Assembly: GCA_023653785.1 (NCBI GenBank)
Contig: JAMKCH010014147.1
Location: 17,156-81,155 of the forward strand
Direction: 5' to 3'
DNA from: Ophioderma brevispina
Lineage: Eukaryota; Echinodermata; Ophiuroidea; Amphilepidida; Ophiodermatidae
Length of the DNA: 64,000 bases
In this document: piece by piece, positions 45,605-57,064 of the stretch
Position numbering within the stretch: the stretch's first letter is position 1
How the letters are laid out: each line of letters opens with the position of its first letter
The notes under the pieces: generated by a model
Database searches by the model: none
Seen by the model: the letters and a program-made list of their open reading frames with translations, nothing else
What the model was told of the DNA's origin: nothing
Translations under genes and position numbers: made by a program

Positions 45605-47740
45605 GATACTTATTTTATTTTTTTATTTAAGCTTTCTTTAGGCAGGGTAGCACCTTCAGTGACACAAGCAATGATTTCCAAGGAGCCCTGCTTTAACAAT
45701 GTTAATGTACTTTGTATACATTAAGTACTATATAACCATTGAATGGCACCAATATACAAATATAATAGAATGCAGTTTGAATATAAATATAATGCGATAC
45801 AAAGATCAGAAAGCAGAGCAAAAATATACACAATTGCCTAAGTAGTTACAAATTTTGGATGCTTTAAGCGTTAAAGACCATTGTTTATAGTCCCCAGCGG
45901 AGATCTTGCAGGAAGACTGTCCATATGTTGGTTGCTCTCCATATGGAAAGTACGTTTATCTGTGCATTTTAAGTACTCCAAGATGGTTCATAAAGAGTTT
46001 TGGAGGTTTGACTTCTGGTTCCCTTAGAATGAACTGAGTGCATGAAAGTGAAGGGAAAGAGAGGTATACGGGGCAGACCTTTACACATTTGAAAATAAGC
46101 ATTCATACATTTGATTATATCCCGATCATTAAGTTTTGGTTCACTGCAGTGTAACTCATCAAATCTTTAACATGAGTTCTGATGTCAGCTGGTAGAATTA
46201 TACGTGCTAATCAATTATGAAGAATTTGAAGTGAATTTAAAAGGTCATTAGTGCAGTTTGACCAGACAGCGCAGCAGTATCAAAATGTGGCATGACACTT
46301 GAATTACAAGCATATCAGGTACTTGTAACATAATATTTAAGTCTTCTAATAACCGCTTGGAATACAGTAGACCCGCATATGATTGATATGTGCAGACCAG
46401 GACATCAAATGATCAAAAATTACGCCAAGATATAACTGGTCAACCCTTTGTATAGTAGCATTATTGCAGTGCAAGTAACTTCTGAAATTTACGAGGATAT
46501 GATGTTGTGCCAAAATCAATAACTTGGGTTGTCCTTAGGCATTTTAAGTTATTTTGTTTTCATCAAACCATTCAGAAATTTTTGTTTAATTTGACTGAAG
46601 TTCCATTCAAGAGTAATGCAGTTGTCTGAAGTACAAGAAGTGTTGACCTCAGCATACATAAGTACATTTCAGTTTAACATTATTTTGGACGACTATTGAC
46701 CAAAATAATAACTTTAGAGTCTTGATGAATACCAATATTGATATGTTTGGAAGTCAGAAAGAGTATAGAATTAACATTGACTGCCTAGATGTCGTTCGCT
46801 GATATAGATCGAAACCACTGAAGTTCAGCACCAGGAATAACCCATTTGCAAAGTTTGGTCATAAGAAGAGAGTGGTTAACACAGTCAAACGCTTTTCTAG
46901 AAAGAAAAATCGCTCCAGTCACACGACTCTCATCCATATTATTCATAAATAAAATCCTGTACATCAAGCAAAGTAGTATATAGCAGTAGTAATGATTGGC
47001 AAGAAAGCCTGATTGATTATCATAAATCTATTAGACAATGTAGACTACAATTTATTATGAACCGCTCTTTCATTATTGAGAAATCGTGTCAAACAGAAAA
47101 AAGGTCGATAGTTCCCCACCTCTGATTTGTCAGCCCCGCCCCCAGTCTTAAAAATAGGGGTAACTTTGGCTTTTTTCAATTCTGCCGGAAAACTGATGTC
47201 TAAAGCGAAAGGTTACAAATAAAAGCAAGGGAATTGCTTATATAATAAGGAGCCACAAGCTTAATAAGTTTTACACTGAAACCATCAAAACCAGGTGACT
47301 TATTGTTAAGACATATCAACATATGCTTTGTTTATAAACAAACTCTAGAGAAACATGAGAACACCTGAAAATAGAATCACAGTGTGTGAGTTCGTTTATT
47401 ATAGGTGAAATCCCGTCTGCATTATCATCATTCACCCTATCTGCAAGAGAAGAACCTATAGAGTGAAATAGTTATTATAAAACATTAGCAAGTATCTTTA
47501 TCTGAAGACGTGAAACCATCATCGGTCTTAACAGAAATACTAAAGATGAATGATTGTTTGGAAGCAGTTTTTTTTATAGTAGACCACAGTTTTTTTGAGT
47601 TGTTTAAAATTTTCATCAACTAGAAGCTGGGGACAAAATGCTCTTTTTAAGAAGTGACGCATAGTAGTACACCTTTTAAAGGAGAAATTTTACAAATATC
47701 AAGATTAACGTCACCTACAATAATAATTATCTTAAACAGA
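45605..47740 (-). pseudogene. APE-type LINE (Jockey superfamily), 2.1-kb remnant with 3' end
   Basis: Reading down the minus strand: IIIVGDVNLDI near 47715 (end of the APE endonuclease), then a KTDDGFTSSD region. The RT blocks follow: PGFDGFSVKLIKLVAP near 47290, ELKKAKVTPIFKTGG near 47160, GNYRP, NQSGFL, and DESRVTGAIFLSRKAFDCVNHSLL (46785-46967). Next are KISEWFDENKIT and YLGVIFDHLMSWSAHI, and finally CAVWSNCTNDLLNSLQILHN. The order and motifs match CR1/L2-like ORF2. The segment that should hold the FADD motif is not readable, and many stops and frame changes are present. The 3' UTR ends with CTACCCTGCCTAAAGAAAGC and an AATAAAATA tail near 45610. The upstream edge abuts the inverted-repeat element at 47797. 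Confidence 0.85.
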
Positions 47741-47796
47741 AGCCCATTTTGTAGAGGGGAGCAGAAAATCATATAGGGGCCTTATTTAAAAGGAGT

Positions 47797-48750
47797 TCGT
47801 TTACCCCCACTACAAAAAAAAAAAAGGTTTGACCATTTGGAGTTCGTATGGACCTCTACATCAATGCTTGATAGGTAGAACTCTCAAATTCTGGCTTATC
47901 ACTTTTCACTACACAAGGAAACTTAAAAGTATTACACGGGGTCCATTTTTTAAAATGACCACAATCCTGGTTAAAAGTGTACATCCATATTGTCTGTCCT
48001 AGTCATATGATTATTCTCAACAAGTATAGTTTATCTTGATCCATGAGGTCCCCACCCTCCTCCCATTGTGTTGGTTTTGGCGTTCAACGGCTCCCCACCA
48101 TGCCCCCCCCTGGTGAAAAAAGGTCAATCCTCAATTTGTATCAGAGGGGGCAACATTAAACGTTACTCTGATTATCTTTTTTAAATACTTGGCAAGTCTT
48201 CCCATAGTAAGGGATCCTACCAAGTATAGATTTCTGATAGTTAAATGATTTACTTACCAAGATCAATGGGATCCAAAGAAGGTCACACCAATTGGATGTG
48301 TTGCCCTATGATTATTTTGTCCCATAACATGTACCTATGCATTGCAGATGGTACCAAACTAGTCCTTATTTTTGACACATTTAAGCTAGATGAACAACTG
48401 CGTTGCAATTTTTAGACCAGAATTGGAAGAACTTTTAATGTTGACCCCCTGTACAAATAGAAATGACCTTATTTACCATTTTAGTCCATTTTTTTAACCC
48501 TATAACTCCCAAACCACTGGTCGTAATGTACAACACTTTACATTTTGGAATCCGTATGACTGACGACAATATGGCAATACATTATCAACATGAATGGAGC
48601 ATTTTAAATATTTGACCCTGTGAATACTTAAATGACCCTATAGAAAAAGTGATACGACAATTTGAGAGTACTAATACCAGCATTGATGTAGAGGTCCATA
48701 CATAACTACCAAAGGTGTCAAAAACTTTTTCATGTGTGAGGGGTAAACGA
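47797..48750. mobile_element. 950-bp inverted-repeat DNA element with TCGTTTACCCC ends
   Basis: The ends TCGTTTACCCC (47797) and GGGGTAAACGA (48750) are inverted. Long subterminal arms follow, including GTATGGACCTCTACATCAAT, AACTCTCAAATT and TATCACTTTT, at 47848-47910 and in reverse at 48645-48705; similarity continues inward past 150 bp. No ORF of note lies inside. MITE-like. Two GGGGTCAA-type motifs inside are also found at 50.8-51.0 kb, hinting at a second, more decayed member there. Confidence 0.75.
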
Positions 48751-48754
48751 TGAT

Positions 48755-50695
48755 GTTTGACTGGGTCCCAGCTCCTCCTCTATTGAAACATACAATCAAT
48801 TTTTCTCGGCTAATCAGCTGTAGCTCAGAACCCGTATACAGGCCTGAATAATTGTTTAGTTTGTAGAAGATTAATTCCAATCCATAATCTTCAACCCATC
48901 GATGAGAAGATCACTAATTAGTCATTGCAAATTAATACCTCCCTTATATGTACCCAACGCCTATACCGACATGACTTTTATGTTTTCGTGTCTCTATTTC
49001 TACATAAATTGTTACCGATCACTATTTAAGTTCACTGTCATCAATATCACTGGAGAGTCATGTTTCTGTTAAACAGATAACATCAATATTGTTGCTGTGA
49101 AGAAATATACTTTACTAATCAACTGTTATACGTCTCTTAGAGTCAAAGGTCAGAAATACATTTTCAAACCAAATAAGGACGTACCTTGATGACACGGTGA
49201 TCAAATTTTTATATTAATAAAAACAGCTTTGAATGATTTGTAAGTGGTTCAAGAATTTGGTATGTCCAAACAACATTAAGATATAGTACAATTACACACA
49301 ATATATGTTTTGTAAAACTTAATGTTCAAAAAGGCGTTGCAGTTCAAACGATGAGTATGTCCTCACAGCGAAGTCTCCAAATGACGAGCATGCAAAGTCA
49401 CAAATTATAATCCTCGTAATATTCCATTGGATCTCTCAGTCCTGAAGGTAACTTTTGTCCACAGTTCAGACTGCAAGGTTTAAATAAGTCCTTCGACGAA
49501 ACTAATATTCCACTATCTCAGTCCACACCATGTCTATCTGTCCACACTTTGGAATCCTATTTTTGATTCCAGCACTTTCGGCTTCAAAATTCCTCCAAAA
49601 TCCTGCACCGTGTGGATCATAAATCATACCATTATTGTAAAGAAAAATCCTACTATAACCATACTGTATAGCTGATTACACAACTGCTTTGACGAATCCT
49701 TCTGGCCATTCTCTTCATATATACCACTATTTCATAAAAGTTCCCCAGTCTTACAATAACATTACCCTCATCATTCATAACCCTACAACCTCTGCACTCG
49801 CTGACCAATTGGAATTCCATAATTATACATCTTAATTCAATAACTTTTCCATATAATAACATTCTAGGGTGGGATTTTCCCTATCATGTGCAACATGTGT
49901 CTTGATCTCAATGCATAAAACAAGTGGACTCAGTTTTCTAAGTTTAGCATCCATTGGGGAATCCCCACTTCCCCTATGGTGCAATCTAACCCGGTGCACC
50001 CGGTACAAACCACTAGGGATATTTCCCCTTCTCTCTTTTACCTAGTAAACCAAGTCATTTTCCCGTGATAAATCTTTTCTCACATAAAATTGAGAAAATA
50101 ATCTATTTTTACCAGTTTAAACAGAACAATGGAGGCCATATAACACACTTTTTTTCTTACCTTCTTATATTGAGGTGTGTGATCTTTAATCCCGTGCCAA
50201 GGAAGCAGTTAGAAGCAATAATTTTATCACAGAAAGGGAGCCCATTGAGGCATGTCCGTATAGAAACAGGAATTACACCAGTACTTGTTAGTCATATAAT
50301 CAATAGTTTCACACATTACCTGAAATGACAAGGAACATTGGAACATACTTGAATTTGGTACGAGTGAACAGTTATGACCCTCCCTTTTCCACTGACCTTC
50401 CTCTTTCCAAAATAGTGATTTATCATTCAAATTGCATTTCAAATGTCTCATAATTTCCCAATGTTATGAAGCCCACTGTTTTTCATTGACGTTATTACAT
50501 TTCCGGTTCACACAACGACTCCAATTTGTACCGTAAACATTCACAGTAAATCCTAACGAGCTCGTACAATTCTTTTGGCGGCTATTCTGAAGAGACGCCT
50601 GGCGTTCAAATGTCTATATTCTTTCTGGAGTGCAATAGCAAAGTTATTAACCCGGGAGCTAGCAGAAATTTGTAACACATCTCAAGTACAAAAGG
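48755..50695. other. No gene recognised
   Basis: AT-rich anonymous sequence. The ORFs at 49653-49862 (minus) and 50065-50328 (plus) have no recognisable features. Confidence 0.4.
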
Positions 50696-50739
50696 CTTGA
50701 GTGATTAAATATGTTCAAAGACTGACAGGGACCCCTGAA

Positions 50740-51226
50740 AAGTGATTCTTAAGTGCAGCAAATGGTGCCTTAAGGAGAGGGGACCAAGACAAAGTTTGTA
50801 CAGGGGTCAATTTTTTAAATTGAATGAATCATTCTGAAAATTATACCATGTATTTGTCCAACCACAAGGATTCAGAAAAGGTATAGTTTGTACTATATAC
50901 AGTCTAAAGTTTCAGAGTTATAAGCTAAAAACAGCAAAAATCAATAAAAAGGGTCAATTTCAGTTGTACAGGGGTCAAATTTAAAGTTGCTCCGACTTTG
51001 ATAAAAAAAATGGTGCAAATTATTGGTGGAGTTCATAGGATTAAAATAAGAAATAGTTTTGACTGTCTAAAATGCTTAGTTACCGATGTATGGGCACAGA
51101 AGTTCGACGTCCATTGCATTCAATGGGGCTTGACCTTGTTACCCACCATACTTCGTTAAGCAAGCATTTGAGACAGCCAAAACTATTCCTTATTTTAATC
51201 CTATGAGCTCCACCAATAATTTGCAG
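50740..51226. repeat. Repeat with TACAGGGGTCAA motifs ending in a 65-bp-arm hairpin
   Basis: TACAGGGGTCAA occurs at about 50810 and 50980, like the GGGTCAA units inside 47797-48750. At the right, 51013-51078 is the near-perfect inverse of 51158-51226 (TGCAAATTATTGGTGGAG..., CATAGGATTAAAATAAG), separated by about 80 bases. Confidence 0.6.
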
Positions 51227-51365
51227 TGTGCTAACGGTAAACTTGACCAAAAGCCTCCCTACATTTACAGTGGAAAAATCAAAAATTATTTTCCGGACAA
51301 GTACAGTTCGGCGAATTCCGTTGTTTTTGACAGGTTGAGATGGTTTCCGCATCTCCACACTGACG

Positions 51366-53165
51366 ATGCTTCTAACTGCTTTAATATGGGTGTTGTCCGT
51401 CCTCGGAACATCAAAACAAATTCAGAAAACCACTTCCGCTCCAGGTCCTGACGGACTAATGTATGAATTTCTTCGAAAACTTCCCACTTCTCACCACATA
51501 CTTGCCACTCTATTTACTAAACTCTTACAATCAGGTGAACCACCAAAGAGTTGGTCAAAATGTATAGTGACCCTTATCCACAAAACGGGTGAGACCAACA
51601 AGCCTGAAAATCAACCCCGGATGATTTTTCTGACATCGTGTGTGGGAAAACCTTTTCACCAAATTATATCAGATGAGATTTCTGAGTATTTAATTAACAG
51701 TTAGACCTAGCTACACAGAAAGCATTTCTTAAGGGTATTAATGTTTCATAGAACATACCTTAAGTATAGGAGAACTCATTAGTCACGCGAAACATAATAA
51801 AAGAACACTCCACGTTACCTATTTTGACTTAGCGGACGCTTTTGGGTCTGTAGAACACAATCTCATTTATTATCCCCTTCAGTGAAATAAAACGCCCTGT
51901 TTGTACGTACATCAAACACCTGTATTACAATCTTGAAGGTACAGTCAGGGATCCTGACTGTAAAGAGGCGTCTTCCAAGGGGACCCCTTATCTCCAATTA
52001 ATTTTTCTTTTAGTATATAACCCTATTATTCAGGTTTTAAAACAGCATGAGGATACTTGTGGTTATAATATGGAAGGTGAGCCGTATGTAACATTACCTT
52101 TTGCAGATGATTTCTGCCTTATTACGGCCGACAAACGAAAACATCAAAAAATAATGAATGGGATTAACCATATAACCAAATCTATGAATCTTACTTTAAA
52201 GCCATCCAAATGAAAGTCTATGTCAATATGTAGCGGAAAGCCAAATACGTGCCAATTCAATTTAGGTGAAATTGTGTTAAAAATAACTAGAGAGGTTCCC
52301 GAGAAATTTCTTGGTAAACACATTACTTATGGGTATAAAGGTAAAGATATATTCAATAACTTCTCAAAAATGACCAAAATGAACAGTGGACGGATTATAT
52401 TCGACCACTGGTTGTCCACGGTAATATGCTAAAAGGTTATTGAAGCTGAAAAGGTCGATCTTACATGGAATCCATGTTTTATATTAATAACATACCCAGA
52501 AGCGTTTTGAGCTTCGCAGTGAAATCTTTTATCGACTTTTTGCTCACCTTCACTAATCTTCCGATTTGGGGAAAGGTGGTACATGTAAAATGCAAACTTT
52601 GTAATAATACCCAAATACTCCTCCATGTCCTCAACAATTGTAAAATATCTTCACAGCAGGGACGTTATACATGTTGACACAATATTATAATTACCCACCT
52701 GATTCAGTCATTCAATAGCCTGATTAAAAATTCTCAAGGCATTTTCAAAATATATGCTGATATTCCTGGATATACCGTATTAGGTACTCTCCCACCCAAC
52801 ATCTTGCCTACTGCCCAAAGACCGGATATTATATTATCAACCTACCAAAAAGTCTTTTTATATTATTGAGCTTACTGTTCCATTTGAAACCAATATTCAA
52901 AAGGCCCATGAGTTAAAAATATCTAGGTATGAAAACCTTCAGTCCCATATTATCCAGGAAGGGTATAAATGTCATCTTAACTGCAGTGAGATTGGTTACA
53001 GAGGGTTGGTGACAGCTGACAATATGAATAGATTGGGCTAGATTTTCAAAATTGTCGGTGGCAAATCTAGTACAAAAAAGCAACTTGCCAAAAATTTGAG
53101 CAAAATTGTCATCATCTGTAGTTATTCCATTTGGAACGCTCGAAATGAGCCTTGGGGTGGGGACA
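51366..53165 (+). pseudogene. Non-LTR retrotransposon with CCHC finger and restriction-like endonuclease
   Basis: RT blocks appear in order: TTSAPGPDGLMYEFLRKLP (51430), SWSKCIVTLIHKTG, YFDLADAFGSVEHNLI (51818; palm motif A), RGVFQGDPLSP (51964; motif B), LPFADDFCLIT (52097; motif C) and LKPSK. After the RT comes CKLCNNTQILLHVLNNC (CX2CX7HX4C, about 52590-52640). Then RPDIILST...LYYELTVPFETNIQKAHELK (about 52823-52915), the RPD...E-L-V block of the PD-(D/E)XK restriction-like endonuclease found C-terminal in R2/NeSL-type LINEs. The key RT residues (FADD) and the PD...E pattern survive, but about five frame changes and stops break the reading. Such elements usually insert site-specifically; the 5' junction is not clear, because the hairpin at 51226 lies just upstream. 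The coding end meets the palindrome at 53151. Confidence 0.85.
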
Positions 53166-53277
53166 ACCGACACCAATGAAGAGGAAACATTAAATCTTCA
53201 TATATGTGGCGGATTCCGCCACATATATGAAGATTTAATGTTTCCTCTTCATTGGTGTCGGTTGTCCCCACCCCAAG
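53151..53277. repeat. Perfect palindrome, 63-bp arms, 1-base spacer
   Basis: Arms 53151-53213 and 53215-53277 are exact reverse complements around T53214 (core GGCGGATTCCGCC). The outer ends are CTTGGGGTGGGGAC and GTCCCCACCCCAAG. The left arm continues the reading of the retroelement's endonuclease region, so the right arm is an inverted duplicate of it. Confidence 0.95.
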
Positions 53278-54585
53278 TTTCCTGGGTTTCTCTATTTACT
53301 AGTCTACTTTATATGCGTGATATGAATTAAATGTACAACTGGCTCTGCACAAGTACTCAAAAATGCTCGAAAGGGCACTGCATGATTTTCCGATTACCCA
53401 TAGGCACCATAGACAGGGGGAAGCAATTATCAGCTTGCGCAGTTGGAGTTCTAAAAAGATGCATTTAGTTTTGAAAACTTTATTATGTTAAAGGTATAGA
53501 TTTGCATATTCCGAGACGACGTAAAGTTCATTTTGTGATCTTTTAAACTCTCAAGAGAAAATTGTTATCCCAAAAGCGTGGATTTAATACACTTATTGAT
53601 TGAGGTAATTTATATTAACCAAATTTTAAACACTTAAAGCTATGCTTTCTATTTATGATATTGAAATTTGAAGTGTCTTGATCTCCAGATGAGGGAAAAT
53701 TAACTGTAACTGTAACTCGTGGGCGTCACAAAGCTTGCTGATCGAAAATTAATTTCATTGTAACATATATAATAAAATAACAAAAATGAAACAAAGCAAA
53801 ACAAATGCAAAGAGCATTCACCTCAGATATTCAAGGTGCATAGGATTTCAGCTCCAATGTTCAGGGTTTGGGGAAGCGTATGGATGCAACCGATATGTTT
53901 GAAATGCATACAACACTGCATTCTTTAAATTTAATTTAATCAACTACTACTTGAGTTTGTTCATATCAGGCAATTACAATCGTTTTTAAAAATCATATAG
54001 CCTGAGTTTGAAATAACTGTATCAGCGGAATATTATAAATTATAAATATAAGTGCTCATTTCAACGCCCACGTTTCGCTGAACATTACATTTTGAAGTGT
54101 TGTTCAAAGAAAGAGCCTCTTTTCGCTTCGTTTCTTTGCATAATTAGAAATCTTTAAATGCTGTTTACATATTAGGAATATCCTGAATTAAAGCTGGGCA
54201 CAGTTTTTTTATACATAGTCGGCAAAATACCTAGTGTTCGTGACATAAACACAAAATTATACACATTTAAAAAGCAATTGAAGGAAATTTACGAAGACCA
54301 CTAGGACAAAGCGTGGTCCGTGTGACACAAGAAAAACACTCATGAACCTCATGAGACCACAGCGTAAGTATGCCCTTATTGTATGAAATTCATACAGCAA
54401 ACGTTATAAGAACATGGTTGAGTATATCCAGTGGAAAGCAGCCCACTTCACCGCAGGTGACCACAAAATACCCCAGTGTCATGTTTTTTTTTTTTTTTTT
54501 TTGCAGATAAAGATTAATTGCACTGAAAATGTAATCTAAAAACTTGGAGATATCAAAGCAATCACAGTCGTAATCACTTACATAT
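53278..54585. other. No gene recognised; T-tract at 54485
   Basis: Contains an 18-20 base T run ending in GCAG at 54485-54507, which mimics a splice acceptor but is not followed by a recognisable exon. Confidence 0.35.
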
Positions 54586-54588
54586 ATC

Positions 54589-54759
54589 CCCCTGAAAGCA
54601 ACTATAGTCCGGCGGGAGCCATAGTCCGGGCTCCATAGACGATAAAGGAATAAAGCGTGAAATTAATGTTGCGTGAAGAGTCAACTGAATTGAGTGCCCT
54701 ATTCTTTACCGCTATAGCCGGACTGTGAGTACGCCGGACTATAATTACTTCTACACCGG
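54589..54759 (+). mobile_element. CCGG-target element, copy A
   Basis: A 171-bp copy with the family core (ATAGTCCGGcGGGAGCCATA, AAAGCGTGAAATTAATGTTG, GCCGGACTATAATTACTTCTA) and the right terminus ACACCGG. The left terminus is worn (CCCCTGAAAG). No coding content. Confidence 0.8.
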
Positions 54760-56160
54760 TCCTATATAATACCGCGCCCTCTCATATCAACCAACTTGTT
54801 CGCAGAACGCGAATTACACAGGGCCCCTGCAATTCACTATAAACTGGGAGTTGCGGTACGCGCCGGGCTTGGATTGTGGAGTCTATGCAATTTGCAGTCG
54901 CTTAGCTTTCTCTCTTATGACCATGGACCCGAGGTGGATGATTTTCATTATACTGCTACATATACCGCAAAGACCGAAAAATTCAATTACTTGAATAATT
55001 TTTACTCATCTTTACATAACTGTTTCAAAAATAATTCTAAACAAACTTCCTTTCACCTTTTAGTGTGTATAAAGTGTTTTATTACGTTTGTGTTTTATTT
55101 ATTAGTATAAATCAACTGTATCGTTGATATTTAAATCTTGGGTTGACAGGGAACGGTAGCAAACATGTGGTATTTTGTGTACATAGTCAAGTCACAATAA
55201 AAATAAGATCAAGCTACCCTGAAGATTATTATAACCTACTTGCCTTAAAACATCCAATCATGGGCTCAACATTAGTGCTTAATGCTTATGAACATTGTTG
55301 TGACAGGATATGGAAAGAAGAGCTTCTCAGACAGTTCCCAAAACATTACAATTTAAGCGAGGTTTCACTTATACAACACTCTCTGCACATTGCCTAGTTA
55401 ATAACATGTGCAATTTCCTCCTCATGCATTTAATCATATACTAAGAAGGACCCTCTTACAAACATGCAAATTCATCAACCCCCATAAATTTTGATTGATA
55501 ACAACAGAATCATTACATATAACACCATCAGGGGGATATGTGTTTGGATAGACAAATATGTAAGTGATTGTGATTGTAAACTCAGTTTTTAAAATAATAA
55601 AACGTTACCGGATGTTATAAATCAATAAGCCATTACGCTAGCATTAGCAAAGGCTTTGAAAAGTCAACGATGCCTTAGATCTTGTTGAAGACGCTCTTGT
55701 CCTTTGTACACCGAAAATCTCTAACATAATAGCATGTTTCAACGCGCAAGGCCAGGACAGAAAGTAGGCAAGGGTCCGAGGTGTAAAGTACCGTGACTGT
55801 CCCACGAGATGGCTTCAAATCACGGAGCGGACCTCTGCCTTAATTTCGGGGTAAAATGCCACTAAATCTAACAAGAATAATAACGCTTGCTCCTTTTTTT
55901 GCGGAGATCGTCAGACTTTCCTCTAGGGACGTTAGGGATATACACGGCTGGAATCTTACTCGCATACGGCAGCGACACCGTGTCTTACGCGGCAGAAACC
56001 ACACAGTGCATACTGGGCTAGTTGCGACGCAGTGGCTGCAAGAGCCTGTGTCGCACGCGAATGTGGTTGCCGATCCATACCCCGTCCTTGCAGGTTTTCT
56101 CCAAGAACTTCGGTTTCCTCCTGCATCTAAAATCGGACTTCTATCCATATAGCCTCCCAT
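54760..56160. other. Unassigned region with two short ORFs
   Basis: The ORF at 54796-55110 (104 codons) starts in a GC-richer patch and loses any protein-like character after about 45 residues. The ORF at 55143-55397 (84 codons; YYNLLALKHPIMGSTLVLNA, RIWKEELLRQFPKHYNLSEV) looks protein-like but is unrecognised. At 56090-56120, GCAGGTTTTCTCCAAGAACT and TTCGGTTTCCTCCTGCA resemble the 'GGTTTTCTCCGGGTACTCCGGTTTCCTCC' motif known from invertebrate repeats. The region may be the end of an older repeat unit. Confidence 0.35.
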
Positions 56161-56166
56161 GTCGTT

Positions 56167-56340
56167 CCGGTGTGAAAGCAGATATAGTCCGGCGGGAGCC
56201 ACAGTCCGTGGCTCCATAGACGATAACGGAATAAAGCGTGAAACTAATGTTACGTGAAGAGTCAACTGAATCGATTTCCCTATTGTTCACCATTGTTCCC
56301 GGACTATGAGTACGCCGGACTATAATTACTTCAACACCGG
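56167..56340 (+). mobile_element. CCGG-target element, copy B
   Basis: A 174-bp copy starting CCGGTGTGAAAGCAGATATA and ending CTTCAACACCGG. An inner AGTCCGG/CCGGACT pair gives nested symmetry. The right terminal CCGG is also the first CCGG of copy C. Confidence 0.9.
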
Positions 56341-56509
56341 TGTGAAAGTAATCATAGTCCGGTAGGTATCATAGTCCGGGCCCCATAGAAAACAACGTAA
56401 TAAAGCGTGAAACTAATGTTGCGTGAAGAGTCAACTGAATCGATTGCCCTATTGTTCACCATTGTTCCCGGACTATGAGCCCGGAGGACTATATCTCCTG
56501 CCACACCGG
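56337..56509 (+). mobile_element. CCGG-target element, copy C, abutting copy B
   Basis: A 173-bp copy from CCGGTGTGAAAGTAATCATA to CTGCCACACCGG, head to tail with copy B and sharing one CCGG. It is very close to copy D at 62979-63151 (same right end GAGGACTATATCTCCTG), and its right end differs from that of A and B. Confidence 0.9.
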
Positions 56510-57060
56510 ATTTACTCGTGTTGTAGCAGCCTAGAGCGCTCCACAGCGGCACCCTGAGCACTTCGGTGGACTTGTCGCACGTTATAAGAATTAAATATTA
56601 TTAAATATTATATTTAGTATTATTATATTACCCTAATGGCTACACCCTATAGTTGCCCACCAGGTGGAGAGAATATAGATGGTGTAGATCGTACCGGAGT
56701 AGACTGTAGACATGTAGTAGTCTGATGTTTATTCAACGTTTTCTAGGCCAGTTTTTCCTTCTGTATCTGAATCCGATGGGGACGGGGGTGTCCGTCGAAA
56801 AAACTCGAGCATTTTTGAAGAAACGCAAAAATTCAAAATGGTCACAAAAACACTAAAAATTGGTGACTTGGTATAAAAACACTAACGCTTTAGCAATCAT
56901 TAATTGAGACCCATATGACTAACTTGATAATCAATCAAATCAATAAACCATTTAAGATAACTCTAAAATTACTATAATAATGCATTGCCACACATAGCCA
57001 AGAGCTGTAATGATTGTGTATATCACTATAACGCATCCAGAGCAGTTTAAATATCATAAC
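56510..57060. other. No gene recognised
   Basis: Includes an AT-rich simple stretch at 56595-56630. Nothing else recognised. Confidence 0.35.
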
Positions 57061-57064
57061 GTTA

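Noticed and set aside
54485..54510. Splice acceptor (T run followed by GCAG)
   Set aside because: No open exon with a donor follows.
55840..56265. 141-codon minus ORF and 98-codon plus ORF over the same bases
   Set aside because: Both run into the CCGG-target element copy B, overlap each other, and show no recognisable motif.
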